From positions 1-64,000 of the forward strand of contig JADQWC010000256.1 in NCBI GenBank assembly GCA_017979445.1: 64,000 nucleotides of DNA. The letters run 5' to 3'. Source of the stretch: Akebia trifoliata. Taxonomy: Eukaryota > Streptophyta > Magnoliopsida > Ranunculales > Lardizabalaceae. Shown piece by piece: positions 1-12,526 of the stretch (position 1 is the first letter of the stretch; every line of letters starts with the position of its first letter). The notes beneath the pieces are model-generated. The model saw nothing but the letters and a program-made list of their open reading frames with translations, was not told the DNA's origin and did not search any database. The translations under genes and the position numbers were made by a program.

Positions 1-92
1 AATAATAAAATAAAACTAGGTCATCTTGGCAATGCTCCCATACTTGGGGTTTTTCAAGTTTGATCCTCAATAATCCCCAACGGAGTCGCCAC
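1..92 (-). mobile_element. 5' leader start of an Ogre-type element running off the left edge
   Basis: Read on the minus strand, this is the first stretch of internal sequence after an LTR end. It matches the sequence just inside the 5' LTR of element H at 30373-30450 (the part reading AACCCCAAGTATGGGAGCAT). The rest of the element lies outside the window, so its coding content is unknown. Confidence 0.8.
73..91 (-). promoter_or_regulatory. primer-binding site, tRNA-Arg type
   Basis: On the minus strand it reads TGGCGACTCCGTTGGGGAT, one base away from the LTR end. It is complementary to the 3' end of plant tRNA-Arg (…CCCCAGTGGAGTCG plus CCA) apart from two mismatches. Minus-strand DNA synthesis would start here. 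It shows that the LTR at 93-1814 is the 5' LTR of an element extending left. Confidence 0.85.
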
Positions 93-246
93 TGAAAGCG
101 CCCTCGATCCGCGGGGTGCGTGGATCCGCTTTTGACCCTTGAGGTTTGGGAGTCGCCACCTAATTATTAAGGTCTAGGAACCAAACTGACTCTAAAAAAA
201 GGCAAACTAATTTACGAAGGAGAAAAAGAGTCCGGGGATCACGTTA

Positions 247-277
247 CGGGGTTGGAAGGTGTTAGGCACTAACCCCG
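247..277 (-). other. conserved LTR stem-loop
   Basis: A nine-base stem (CGGGGTTGG with its complement, one G-T wobble) encloses the 13-base loop TGCCTAACACCTT on the sense (minus) strand; in this copy the loop reads identically. The same loop with a different stem occurs in B. Confidence 0.75.
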
Positions 278-692
278 CCCGGCCAAAGCCGGTCTCTACT
301 AACTTCCCAAGTAAATTACATTGCTCAAAACCTAGATAAAAATAAATAAAAATAAAAAATTTCCCTTTCCGATAGCAAGGACTTTGTTCCCTCAGATCTG
401 ACAAAATAGCTCCTTGTACCGTACTCCCTTGCTTCGTTCTGTCTCCGGATTTGATTTCAGATCTCCGAGGTAAGGTATCTCCTTATTTTTGAATCTGAAC
501 TCTTCAAGTTTGTTACAGATTTTGGGATGTTTTTGGAAGGCTTTTAAGCGTTTCGTATGCTAAAATCGAAGGAGGGATGTTAGGTAAGGAGTTGGGGCTT
601 CAAAAATAGGGTTTATGGGAGGCTAAGGGGGCTTCTAGACCTACTTTTCTTAGGGTTTATCATTTGATACGAAAATAGAGTGTGAGCACCTC

Positions 693-700
693 TATTTATA
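693..700 (-). promoter_or_regulatory. LTR TATA box
   Basis: TATAAATA on the minus strand, followed by AGAGGTGCTCACA. The same box and context recur in every LTR of this family in the window. Transcription would start about 30 bases further left. Confidence 0.7.
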
Positions 701-2878
701 GATGTTTTTAGGGGTTGATTTGGATAGAGTTAGTATTTAATTAGAGTTGTGTTTTAGTTAGACTTATTTTAGGTAGAATTGTGTTTTAATTAGAATTGTT
801 TTAGGTAGAATTGTTTTTAAGTTAGAACTCTATTAGATTGAATTATTATTTAATTAGAACTCTATTATGACTTTTGGTCTTATTTGATTGACTTTTAATG
901 TTTTGACTTTAGTCTTAATTGATTGACTTTTAATATCTTGACTTCAGTCTTGCTTAATTGACTTTAATTTTGACTTTAGTCTCACTTGATTGAATTTAAT
1001 ACCTTGACCTTAGTCTTGCTTGATTGACTTTAAATTTTGTGAGAACCCCCCTCTAAAATATCTTTAATTGTTTAGACCCCCAAATGGAGGGGTCCTTAAA
1101 GAAATATCTCACGAACCCTCAACAATTTTACTTGAAAACCCGATTGATCGATTTCTTCGGTTCAAAATTTTAAATTAATTTCATTAATGTTTCACTTTAA
1201 TTATTTAATGTTTTATTTATTAATTTCAAATTTTTTAATTATAAAAATTGTGAAATTACTGTTTTACCCCTAGAGAGGACTTTTCACGTTTTAAGTCGAT
1301 TTTTAATGTTCTAGGATGTTTTAGAATCGATTTTTCGTAAGAAATTCAATGGAAATATTAGTTTGTGTCATTTATGAAATTTTTTGTGTGAAATGGTCAT
1401 GAACTTTATGAGGGGCATTTTCAATATTTTGTCGAATTCTGTTAAAATTGGCGAAATGATTTATTTGGTTCCAATTTGTTATTTTATGTGTTCGAGAGAG
1501 TTTCCTAAGCGTAACGTAGGCTCTAGGGTTGTTTTGAGGTTAGGGGTATTTTGGTAATTTGGTCAATTTTTAGTGATTTTTATCGTGAAACTTCTTTTTG
1601 ATCTGCAAGATGATGATTTCTATATTTCTGGGGTCGTATTTTCCTAACGTAGCGTGGTTTCTAAGGTTTTGTCAATTCGAGATACCTCATCCGGATTTCT
1701 GAAACATATCGGATAACAGAATAAAGCAATGGAATACACATCCATCATTGGGAATCATTGCGATCGGGTTGACGAGTTGATTAATCAGGCGGATGCAAAA
1801 ATGGGGTGTCTACACTTAGACACAATGATAACCCTTAAACCTCTTTGAAGGTGAATTTAACCAATTTCAGTGTCACCCCCTTTAAACATTTTAAATGAAC
1901 CCTGAGATTTTATTGAATTTTGTGCACCAATCTATTAAACAATTCATCCCTTCAATGATTATTCAGAAGGAAAATAATTTTATTGCACTCTTGAAAATAA
2001 TGTTTTTATTGAATAAAAATTTTCACAATTCTGATTATTTTTTGCAATCATTTTCTTTTTAGAAAAACATATTTTGATAATTTTACAAGGTCCATGCAAA
2101 AATAGATTTTTGGTAAACAACATATTTCAAAAATTTTCCATGCAAAAATAGATCTTTTGTAAATCATTTTTCCTTCATTTTCTTTTCTTTCGAAATATAT
2201 TTTCTTCTGAAAAATATTTTTCTTGAAAAATAGTTTGTTATTTGGAAAGTATTTTCTCTTGAAAAATCTTGTTCTTCTGGAAAACACTTTTTCTTAGAAA
2301 ACATTATTTTTTAGAGAATAACACTTTTTCTGGAAAACACTTATTTTGAAAAACACTTATTTTGGAAAACACTTTTTCTAGAAAACACTTTCCCTTCGTA
2401 AACCATTTTTCTTCTTTGAAAATTTGATTTTTATTTCAATTTAAATGGCCCAACCCACCATGATTATTGGATCGGGATGGACTGGGTCATTATTGTAAAA
2501 TAATGGATTCTTTATTAGGTCGGTGCACCCATTTTAATTTTCAAAACAAATTTTTAATCCTTGAGGACAATCATACACTTTGATCTCATCATTCACATCA
2601 TTCACATATATTCATCGATCCAAAGGTTCCATTCAATAAAAAATCCGGGAACACCCACGATAAGTTCGAGTCGTGACCTACAGGGAAGGTTTCTAGACTC
2701 TAAGCTTACTACGTGCAATGCATTTTTATCTGGACACCCTTGTCCAAGCACACCTATATACCTTTCGATACGTGGTGACTTGGTTTGATATACCGTATAG
2801 GTGATAATCTAAAATCTCAACTCACTTCTCTGAAGTCAAAAACAGCCAGTTCGATCTCCATTGGAGAGGTGGCGCACA

Positions 2879-3013
2879 ATGCTGAGCAAGGACCCACTTA
2901 AATACCTCTCGTCTAGAATAGACGTAGTCTATCCCCCTCGTACAGTAGGGTACAGCGGGGCAAGATCTTACTTAGGCATCAGTTTTGACCAAGAAGTGCA
3001 ATTGATATACTAG
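2879..3013 (+). pseudogene. antisense leader ORF, stopped copy
   Basis: On the strand opposite to element G an ATG opens a frame beginning MLSKDPLKYLSSRIDVVY that stops at a TAG at 3011. The same frame, with the same start, is longer in A, H and B. Function unknown. It may simply reflect DNA-level conservation of the leader. Confidence 0.35.
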
Positions 3014-3769
3014 ATTATCTTTTACACCTACGGGTACGAGTCAAGAGTTGTAGCTTTCATAAATGGTTTGGCATCCCACGAGGGGACCGACCACGTACTA
3101 GTACTACGTTGGTAATTGGGACATGTGACTATGTGGTTCACAATAGGTAAAAGGCTCAGGTCACTCCAGCCTGGGTGCATCAATACATCTCTCAGAATCA
3201 CCTGATCAGACGGTATTGATGCCCCAGTTTGATATACCCTAAGGTACGTGACTGGAGTTGTGGTTTTCATGAATGACGTCGCATCTTCGAAGAGATCGGG
3301 CTACGCACTAGTACCACGTTGGCTATATAGGATGTGTAAGTGTGCAAAACAGTAAACGTGCATGTGGTGTGTGCAAAACAGGGTGGGGTGTGCCCGGGGC
3401 CTTTTTCAAACACATGGGCCCTTGGGCCAGATTATGTCATCACATATGGATATCAAATGAATATTGATCAAGAAAATAATACAAAACCCATCACATCGAA
3501 ATTAAGATGAAAGCAAACACATCACAAATATATCTGTAGAGATCATGGCACATTATATGGCATATAACACAAATAATAATTAATCTGATCCAAAATTAAA
3601 AAGACCACAAATTTGTGTCTATGGTGTAATCAAGGGTTACTTTTGGATAATCCAAAATAAATCGAAATTCCAATAGCTGTTACATTGATGATAGAATGAC
3701 AATGGTTGAGATGAGCTCACTCTCAGGAACATTAATTGTGCTAACATTAGATAAATTCGGATTTTCTGT

Positions 3770-4530
3770 GAATTTGGAAAATACAATCCGAACTTACATC
3801 GATGATATCTAAGGCTCCCTATAACGAAATCGAGTGAACTCAAGTTCTAAATTAATCTACCCGATGAGATCTACATTTTATTAAAGGTGCCTAGACTTAA
3901 TTCTCACCAGAATGTTCTGCAAAAATGTTTTAACGTTGCTGTCCCGACCTTCATTCAGAAATAATTCCAGATTTACAGATTGAACTTGCATCGATGATAT
4001 CTAAGGCTTCTGATAATGAAATTGAGTGAACTCAGGTTCTAAATTAATCTACTCGATGAGATCTACGTTTTACTAAAGGTTCTCAGACTTAATTCTTACT
4101 AGAATATTATGTGAAAACGTTTTAACATTGCTGTCCCAACCTTCATTCAGCAACAATTCCAGATTTACAGATTGAACTTGCATCGATGATATCTAAGGCT
4201 TCCGATGATGAAATTGAGTGAACTCAGGTTCTAAATTAATCTACTCGATGAGATCTACGTTTTATTAATAGGTTCCCAGACTTAATTCTCACTAAAATAT
4301 TCTGTAAAAAAGTTTTAATATTGCTGTCCCAACTTTCATTCAACAACAATTCCAAATTTACAGATTGAACTTGCATCGATGATATCTAAAGCTTCCGATA
4401 ACGAAATTGAGTGAACTTAAGGCCTAAATTAATCAACTCGATGAGATCTACGTTTTATTAAGAGGTTCTCAGACTTAATTCTTATTAGACTATTTTGTAA
4501 AAACGTTTGAACATTACTGTCCCAACCTTC
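3770..4530 (-). repeat. about 194-bp tandem repeat in the leader of G (four copies)
   Basis: The marker phrase CATCGATGATATCTAAGGC recurs near 3800, 3990, 4185 and 4377, about 190-195 bp apart. H carries the same repeat in the same place (30610-31375), so it is an inherited part of the leader and not a recent local expansion. Confidence 0.85.
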
Positions 4531-4763
4531 ATCATTCCATCATTTTCATATGTCAATTTGAATCTTTCATTATTTAGGGGTCATCAAAAAGTGATCCTTA
4601 ATTGGCAAAAAAAAATGCAATACCCAAAATCATATACAATCAAGACAAAAAAATAAATAAACAAAAAAAATAAATAAAATAAATCCAACTAAATAATAAA
4701 AAAAAATTAGGTCATCTTGGCAATGTTCTCATACTTGGGGTTTTTAAAGTTTGATCCTCAATA

Positions 4764-4782
4764 GTCCCCAGCGGAGTCGCCA
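4764..4782 (-). promoter_or_regulatory. primer-binding site, tRNA-Arg type
   Basis: On the minus strand it reads TGGCGACTCCGCTGGGGAC, one base inside the LTR end at 4784. It has one mismatch to the canonical site of H. Confidence 0.85.
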
Positions 4783-4783
4783 C

Positions 4784-5270
4784 TGAAAGCGCCCTCGATC
4801 TGCGGGGTGCGCGGATCCACTTTTGACCTTTGAGGTTTGGGAGTCGCCACCTAGTTATTACTGTCTAAGAACCGATCAATGATTCTAAACGGATAAAAAA
4901 AACTAATCTAGAACCAACAAAGCTGAATTCGGGGATCATGTTACGGGGTTGGAAAGTGTTAGGCACCAACCTCGCCCGGCCAAAGCCGGTCTCTACTAAC
5001 TTCCCAAATAAATTACATTGCTGGATAAAAATAAATAAAAAAATTTTATACCTTTCCGATAGCAAGGACTTTGTTCCCTCAAATCTGACAAAAATAGCTC
5101 ATTGTACCGTACTCTCTTCCTTCGTTCTGTCTCCGGATTTGATTTCGAATTTCCGAGGCAAGGTATCTCCTTATTTTTGGATTTGAACTCTTCAAGTTTG
5201 TTGTGGATTTTGAGATGTTTGTGGAAGGCTTTTAGGTGTTTTTAAGGCTAAAATTGAAAGAGGGATGTTC
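4784..5270 (-). mobile_element. truncated Ogre-type LTR, 3' part only
   Basis: This matches the last 480 bases or so of the other LTRs (from the GGGCGCTTTCA end inward), including the constant-loop hairpin at 4944-4974. Homology stops abruptly at about 5270, just before an A-rich tract. The promoter half of the LTR is missing. Confidence 0.85.
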
Positions 5271-6290
5271 GATAAATAAATAATGTTTTAAAAAAACTGT
5301 TTTAAAAAAAAAAAAAAAAGAAAGATTTTAAAAAATAAAAAAAAATTGAATATACGTTTAAAAATAATAATAAATAATAATAAATGAACTTAAAAAAACA
5401 AAAATTGTTTAAAAAAATAAAAAACTTTAAAAAAAAAAAAAGAAAAATAAAAAACGTTAAAATAAAAAAAAAGGTTAAAAAAAAATAAAAAATAAAAATA
5501 AAAATAAAAATAAAAAAAGTTAAAAAACAACAAAAAAAATGTAAAAAAAAAGTTAAAAAAAAGTTTAAAAAAATAAATGCATGCTTTAAAAAAATTAAAA
5601 AAAAAAAACGTTAAAAAAAAAAAACAATAAAAAATAAAAAAAAAAACATTAAAAAAAAGTTAAAAAAAAAAAACGTAAAAAATTAAAACTTAAAATTTAA
5701 AAAATTTAAAAACAACAATGTTTTAAAAAAAATTTAAAAATTTAAAAAAAGTTAAAAACAAATTAAAAACAAAACGTTAAAAAAAAAAAAAAACATATAA
5801 CGTTTTTTAAAAATAAAAAATTAAAAAAAAAACGTAAAAAATTAAACAATAAAAAACGTTAAAAAAATAAAAAAAAAAACGTTAAAAATGAAAAAAAAAA
5901 AAAAACGTTTTAAAAAAATAAAAAAAAGACATTTAACAAAAAACATTGAAAAAATAAAATAAATAAATAAAAACGTTAAAAAAAAGTTTAAAAAAAGAAA
6001 AAAACTTTAGAATTTTTTAAAAAATTAAAAAAAAAAAATTTTAAAAAAAATAAAAAAAAATAAAACATTAAAAAAATTATTTAAAAAATTAAAAAGAAAA
6101 ACTTAAAAAAAAAACATTTAAGGAAAATTAAAAAATTATTAAAAAAAAAATACTGTTTTTTTAAAAAAATATAAAAAAATAGTAAAAAATCAAAACAAAT
6201 AAACGTTAAAAAAAAATTTTGAAAATTAAAAAAAAACGTTTTAAAGAAAACGTGTTAAAATAATTAAAAAACATTTTAAAAAAAAATTTA
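5271..6290. repeat. A-rich low-complexity tract, about 1 kb
   Basis: Nearly pure A/T on the plus strand, built of runs of A broken by the recurring unit ACGTTAAAA. It separates a minus-strand LTR stump on the left from a 5'-truncated plus-strand element on the right. It could be an expanded simple repeat. The assembly should be treated with care here. Confidence 0.8.
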
Positions 6291-6855
6291 ATTATAACTC
6301 TTAATCTCAACAATTATCAATATACCGTCAATTCAACATTCATAGAAATCTCAAATTATTTTGAATCGCCTAAAAGGGACCCTTAATTGGACTATGATAA
6401 AAAAAAATTGTTTGGATTAAAAATAAATAATAAAAAATTATCTTCCATGTTTATTCCAATGTTGGATCATATTGATTATTTTTGTGCTATAAGTTTTTGC
6501 CCATCTAACATCCTATGATCTTGATATACATATCCTTGATGTACATGCCTTGATTCGATCTTGATGTTATGAATATTGTGTGTATTTCTTGATCAATAAT
6601 TTGAATTGATACTCTTGTGATTGGGTCTGGCCTATAGGCCCATTTATCTATAAAAAAACAACCCCGGGCACACCCCAGCCTACCTTGCACACGCCACATG
6701 CACGTTTACTGTTTTGCACACTTACACGTCCTATATAGCCAACGTGGCACTAGTGCGTGGCCCGGTCTCTTCGAAGATACGACGTCATTCATGAAAACCA
6801 CAACTCCAGTCACGTACCTTAGGGTATATCAAACTGGGGCATCAATATTGTCTGA

Positions 6856-7185
6856 TCAGGTGATTCTGAGAAGTATATTGGTGCACTCAGGTTGGAGCGA
6901 CCTGAGCCTTTGACCTATTGTGAGCCACATAGTCACATGTCCCGATTGCCAACGTAGTACTAGTACGTGGTCAGTCCCTTCGTGGGATGCCAAACCATTT
7001 ATGAAAGCTACAACTCTTGACTCGTACCCATAGGTATGTAAAAGATAATCTAAGTATATCAATTGCACTTCTTGATCAAAACGGGTGCCTAAACGAGATC
7101 TTGCCCCACTGTACCCTACTGTACGAGGGGGATAGACTATGTCTATTTTAGACGAGAGGTATTTAAGTGGGCCCTTGCTCAGCAT
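6856..7185 (-). CDS. antisense leader ORF (109 aa), unknown function
   Basis: This frame runs opposite to element A. Its first 48 residues or so are nearly identical to the frames in H (31945-32286) and B (50068-50412), all beginning MLSKGPLKYLSS. After about residue 50 the copies diverge through frameshifts. No domain is recognised. Antisense ORFs have been described in other Tat elements (the Grande family), but usually near the 3' end. Conservation of the underlying leader DNA is an equally good explanation. Confidence 0.3.
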   Translation of the reverse strand: MLSKGPLKYLSSKIDIVYPPRTVGYSGARSRLGTRFDQEVQLIYLDYLLHTYGYESRVVAFINGLASHEGTDHVLVLRWQSGHVTMWLTIGQRLRSLQPECTNILLRIT

Positions 7186-8792
7186 CGTGCGCCACCTCTC
7201 AACTGGAGATCAAACTGGGTGTTTTTGGCTTCAGAGAAGTGAGTTGAGGTTTTAGATTATCACCTATACGGTATATCAAACCAAGTCATCACGTATCAAG
7301 AGGTATATAGGTGTATTTGGGATAGGGTGGCCAGATAAATTGCATTGCACGTAGTAAACCTAGAGTCTAGAAGCCTTCCTATAGGTCACAACCCGAACAG
7401 ATTATGGGTGTTCCTGGGTTTCTTTATTCAATCCAACCAACAGGTGAGTGGGCGGTCTGATCCAGAATAATCAAACAGAACCCGCAATATCGGTCCGACC
7501 CAATCGGTGAAATGTACCGATTAATTTGAACCACTTAAACCAGTTTGCCCAATTGATAAATGGATCAAACTGATCAATATCAAATCAGTTGGACTAATTG
7601 GTTTCACTTTTAAAGATCCGGACCACTTTGTGTAGAAAGATTCGATCTTATGATCAAATTAATTTGTATGATCAAAGGTTCAATCCCAATCAGGGGTAGA
7701 CCCGCGTCTAACATTTCTTATTTTCTTGGTCACTATAACTTATAGTGTATTTGAATTCGGTATTTCCCACCAGAAGGCTAATTTATATTAAAATTTTAAT
7801 CATGTGGTTAAGAGTGAAACCTTCAGAACCAATGGTTAATCTTAGGTGCCCCTAAATGTTCTAAACCTTCATCTGTGTTATTTTGGATCCGTCAAAAAAG
7901 TTGTCTAGTCAAAGTACCAATGTTAAGTCCAAGCAGTCCATCCACCCAGAAGGACCTTCTCTCTTTGTAAATAATTGTCCTTGAGTTTTCTTTGAGTTTC
8001 AATCCAGTTTTTGTCAGTCTTTAAATCTAGTAGTCGAGTTTATCAATCTATGTTTTTCAATTCCAATAAAATATAGAAGCTTCTGATTATCATGCGTGTA
8101 ATAATGATTTGAGCATAATATCTAACATGAGAAATGACTTAAAGCTCACTAACTGAACTTAATAAATATTGGAATTAAAGAGTACACTCAAGAAGTGCAA
8201 ATTGGTGATACATTATCCTCAAGAGAACATGAGAGAATAGTAAACTTACTTGAGAAATTCAACAATATTTCTTGCATGATCTCATAAGATATATTGATGA
8301 ATTACACAAAAACATAGATCAAGTCAGGAGTGATTTCAAAGTCAAAGATTATCGTTAAAAATGATATAGTTGAAAGCATCGACAAAGACGCTAAGACTTA
8401 GAAGTGGATCTACCATGTTTCTCACTCAAAAGAGGAGAGTTTCATTCATAAGAGAATAAAAGATTTTCTTGAAGTTTTAGAAGAGTTGAATAGTCAGAAA
8501 ACTCAAAAGAAGACTGAAGAATATTCATTCTCAAAAGAAGACCTTACTCGACAGAGCAATCCAGATATCAAATTCTTGAAACTTTGACCAAGTCGAGCAT
8601 CATTCATCAAAGGAGGCCTCCTTTGGTCGAATCATTTTCCTATCTTTACAAAAAAAAATATAACCTTCTTTAGCCCCTCGCAGCTTTTTTTTTAAAAAAA
8701 AAAAAAAAAAATCAATAACCTTTTCTTTCTAAACCACGCCGACCAACCTTGGGAAGGAATCTTAGGATGAATTACGTTTTGACCTGATCCCA

Positions 8793-8802
<10 letters not shown>

Positions 8803-8823
<21 letters not shown>

Positions 8824-8826
8824 TAT
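8803..8826. repeat. (TA)n microsatellite
   Basis: About a dozen TA dinucleotides interrupt the noncoding middle of element A. The corresponding place in H (about 33980) has only AAAAATATTT, so the expansion happened after the copies separated. Confidence 0.85.
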
Positions 8827-9180
8827 TTGGGGTACGTAGGCAATCTGAGAAGTTAGTTCAGGCCTGGTCACGCAAAGAATAAGTGTATTCTCTTAAGAAA
8901 AATGTCATTTAAAAGAAAAATCCCCTATTGAAAGGTTCAAAAGAAAAGAATGCCAAACTAGGGGCATTAGAAAAAAGAATCAAAAGAATTGATAAAAAGA
9001 AAAAAATGCCAAACTAGGGGCATTTTGGGAAGTTGAGCCTTATATATTTTCTTTCTAAACCATATCCTAAGCCCACCTATTAAGTCATCCTGAATGCTAA
9101 TTGACTCGGTTAAGGTGCAGGGAACTGAGAAGTTGTCGAGTTGGTTATACAAGATCATCAAGAAAAAAAAGAGAAGCCCG

Positions 9181-9337
9181 CTAAGTCGAAAACTCGAAAA
9201 AGCGATTTAGGGCATAACCATAAAAAAGAAAGTTTGCTAGGTTGAAAACCTGAAAGGCGACCTAGGCAAAAATCAAGGCATTATCAGAAAAAGAAAAATA
9301 AAGTCCGCTAGATTGAAAACCTAAAGAGGTGATCTAG
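9181..9337 (+). other. three serial stem-loops in element A
   Basis: Hairpins lie at 9181-9210 (CTAAGTCG with CGATTTAG), 9237-9265 (CTAGGTTG with CGACCTAG) and 9308-9337 (CTAGATTG with TGATCTAG). The loops are variants of AAAACCTGAAAAGG. Both stem arms change together between hairpins. H carries the same three in the same order. Confidence 0.75.
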
Positions 9338-10019
9338 GCAGAAGTTAGGGCATCATCAAATGGGAGGAAAGATCCCATCAAAAAAAAGAATTCAGAGGAA
9401 GCTTGTGTAGAAACTAGAAAATGCAAGACCATTCAAGCTATAATATTCGTTTTTCAGCCAAGAGCTCACATCCAACGAAGACAATGTTGAAGTCAAAAAA
9501 ATTAGAAGTCATCTTGAACATTGTAGGATCTTCAAAAGTATGTTACTTGTTCAAGTGTTCGCTAATGGAAGATGTAGAATCATCAACCACTTTGAAGAGA
9601 AAGATCTTCTATTATAATATTTATCAAAAAATTTTAAGTCCAGCTCAAGCATTTTTCAAAAGAAATTCGAAAGAAAATGGTCAATTCTTTATTGCACATA
9701 TGATAATCTTAAGAGTCTTAAATTTAAGAGAATGACAGTTCTTCTATCTATCATACATCAGAGTCCATATTTTTCAAGCGTAATCCATTCCATCAGTCTC
9801 GTAGTCAAATCCCAGTTAAAGCCAACCTTGAAACTAGGGGCATTTTTAAGATCATTTAATTTCAAAGTTTTTGTTCTTAATCACATGATAAAAAGAAAAT
9901 CATACAAAAGCTTAAAAGTCCGACGAAGTCCAATGATCATTATGAATACAAATGCATGATAAGCCAATAAAGGCCTGATCTTTCAAACTTTGAGCTCGAT
10001 TTGGAATCATAGAATAAAT

Positions 10020-10790
10020 TAATAAGATTGTTTAAATTCCTATAAATCTAAGTCTGAGAAACGTGGCTTAGTAAGTTCGAGTTCGAGAAACGAGACTCCA
10101 AACTTTTTGAATCATAGATGAATAGGCTTTTTGAAGTGCCTATAAACCTAAGTTTGAGTCCGAGAAACGAGACTCCAACTTCTTGAATCATAGAATGAAT
10201 AGACTTTTTGAAGTGCCTACAAACCTAAGTTTGAGTCCGAGAAACGAGACTCCAACTTCTTGAATCATAGAATGAATAGGCTTTTTGAAGTGCTTACAAA
10301 CCTAAGTTCGAGTCCGAGAAACGAGACTCCAACTTTTTGAATCATAGAATGAATAGGCTTTTTGAAGTGCCTACAAACCTAAGTTCGAGTTCGAGAAACG
10401 AGACTCCAACTTTTTGAATCATAGAATGAATAGGCTTTTCGAAGTGTCTATAAACCTAAGTTCGAGTCCGAGAAACGAGACTCCAACTTTTTGAATCATA
10501 GAATGAGTAGGCTTTTTGAAGTGCTTACAAACCTAAGTGCGAGTCCGAAAAATGAGACTCTAACTTTTTGAATTATAGAATGAATAGGTTTTTTGAAGTG
10601 CCTACAAACCTAAGTTCAAGTTTGAGAAACGAGACTCAAACTTTTTGAATCATAGAATGAATAGGTTTTTTGAAGTGCCTACAAACCTAGGTTCGAGTCT
10701 GAGAAGCGAGACTCCAACTTTTTGAATCATAGAATGAATAGGTGCCTATAAATCTTAGTTCGAGTTCGAGAAATGAGACTCCAATTTTAA
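10020..10790 (+). repeat. 77-bp tandem repeat array in element A (about 9-10 copies)
   Basis: The unit contains CCTAAGTTCGAGTCCGAG and GAATAGGCTTTTTGAAGTGC. Each unit can fold into two hairpins: AAGTTCGAGTC with GACTCCAACTT, and TAGGC with GCCTA. The same array stands in H at 35290-36010. Confidence 0.9.
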
Positions 10791-11378
10791 TAGGATTGTT
10801 TAAGTTCCTGTAAACCTTAGCCAGAATCCGAGAAACGAGATTCCAGCTTTATTTGAATCATATTGAATTAACAGGATTATTTAAGTTCCTTAGCCCGAAA
10901 AGCGTGGCTACAATAGGCTCGAGTCCGATATACGAGATTCAAATTTTTTCTAACTTCAAATAGGATTTAACGAAGTTCCTACAATGTTATAACTCAAATT
11001 ACATCATTATTCAACCTTGTCATGATTGCTTTCGTTGCATAAGCACATTTCAATTTTGAATCATCATTGTCAGTGAGAGAAGATCTCTAGGACCTCACAC
11101 ATATTTACTCTCTAAGCATCACACCATTGCACACACGTGCACTTTTGCATTAGTCAGGGAGAATTTTCTAAAATTTGAGGATCTGACATCGTCAGTGAGA
11201 GTTCAAGCTCGAGGACCTGACAACCTTTAGTTCGAGGAGAGTTTTACGCTCAAGGATCCGAACACCTTGATGAATTGTTAAATCAGGCTGCAAAATAAAC
11301 TGTCACTAGCTTTGGCATTCGGATATCACACTATCTACCAAAATAGATTTGCTATCTAGTTTGCTTCAACCCTCTGCC

Positions 11379-11387
11379 AAAGAGGGG
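11379..11387 (+). promoter_or_regulatory. polypurine tract of element A
   Basis: AAAGAGGGG lies four bases before the 3' LTR, in the same context (CCTCTGCC before it, TATC after it) as in H. It would prime plus-strand DNA synthesis. Confidence 0.75.
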
Positions 11388-12518
11388 TATCTGTAGACAC
11401 CCCATTTTTGTACTCGCCTGATTAATCAACTCGTCAACCCGATCACAATGATTCCCAATGATAGATGTTTATTCCATTACTTTATTTTGTTACTAGAAAT
11501 GTTTCAGAAATCCGGATGAGGTATCTGAAACTGACGAAGCCTTAGAAATTACGCTACGCTAGAAAAATACGACTCTAGAAATATAGAAATCATTATCTTG
11601 CAGACCAAAAAGAAGTTTTACGATAAAAATCACTAAAAATGACCAAATTACCAAAATACCCCTAACATCAAAACAACCCTAGAGCCTACGTTACGATTAG
11701 GAAAACTCATTCAAACACATAAAATAACAAATCAAAATCAAATAAATCATTTCACCAATTTTAATAGAATTCGACAAAATTACGAAAATACCCCTCATAA
11801 AGTTCATGACCATTTCACACAAAAAATTTCATAAATGATACAAACTAATATTTTCATTGAATTCCTTACGAAAAATAGATTCTAAAACATCCTAGAACAT
11901 AAAAAATCAACTTAAAATGCGAAAAGTCCTCTCCGGGGGCAAAATGGTAATTTCACAATTTTTATAATTAAAAATTTTGAAATAAAACATTAAATAATTA
12001 AAGTGAAACATTAATGAAATTAATTTAAAATTTTGAATTAAAAAAATCGATCAATCGGGCTTTCAAGTAAAATTGTTGAGGGTTCGTGAGATATTTCTTT
12101 AAGGACCCTTCCATTTGGGGATCCAAAGAATTAAAGATATAATAGAGAAGGGTTCTCCAAAAAATCAAAGTCAATCAAGTAAGACTAAAGTCAAGGTATT
12201 AAATTCAATCAAGTGAGACTAAAGTCAAAATTAAAGTCAATTAAGCAAGATTGAAGTCAAAATATTAAAAGTCAATCAATTAAGACTAAAGTCAAAATAT
12301 TAAAAGTTAATCAAATAAGACCAAAAGTCAAAATCATAATAGAGTTCTAATTAAATAATAACTCTATCTAATAGAGTTCTAACTAAAAAATAATTCTAAC
12401 TAAAACAATTCTAATTAAAACACAATTCTACCTAAAACAATTCTAACTAAAACACAACTCTAACTAAAAGAACTCTAATTAAATACTAATTCTATCCAAA
12501 TCAACCCTTAAAAAATTC

Positions 12519-12526
12519 TATAAATA
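12519..12526 (+). promoter_or_regulatory. LTR TATA box
   Basis: TATAAATA followed by GAGGT, equivalent to the boxes in the other LTRs. Confidence 0.65.

Larger units (their letters stand above)
93..1814 (-). mobile_element. complete Ogre-type LTR (1722 bp)
   Basis: The LTR is bounded by TG and CA. On the minus strand it starts TGTAGACACCCC and ends GGGCGCTTTCA. It aligns over its whole length with the LTRs of H, A and S. It contains a TATA box, an upstream cluster of TTGAC motifs and the conserved loop TGCCTAACACCTT near its end. A primer-binding site lies directly left of it. To its right is leader sequence of another minus-strand element, so it is either an independent insertion or an LTR shared by two tandem elements. 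No target duplication can be seen because the other end is outside the window. Confidence 0.9.
1815..4783 (-). mobile_element. internal region of non-autonomous Ogre-like element G
   Basis: This is minus-strand leader sequence. From the right it has a primer-binding site, a tandem repeat block (3770-4530), and a block at about 2450-3430 closely matching the leader of B (49640-50650) and of H and A. Next come two stretches (about 2050-2410 and 1900-2050) matching the sequences flanking B's ORF1 at 49440-49580 and 48060-48200. ORF1 itself is absent, as if deleted. The sequence next to the LTR at 1814 (AAAGAGG then TTTAAGGGTTATCATT on the minus strand) may be a divergent polypurine tract or simply a broken end. 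No protein is encoded. Confidence 0.75.

Noticed and set aside
8803..8826. TA-repeat as a regulatory element or origin
   Set aside because: Simple microsatellite absent from the related copy in H.
9421..9959. Possible small genes (104 and 75 residues) in element A
   Set aside because: The homologous DNA in H (34662-35150) is not open in the same way, so the frames are not conserved as protein.
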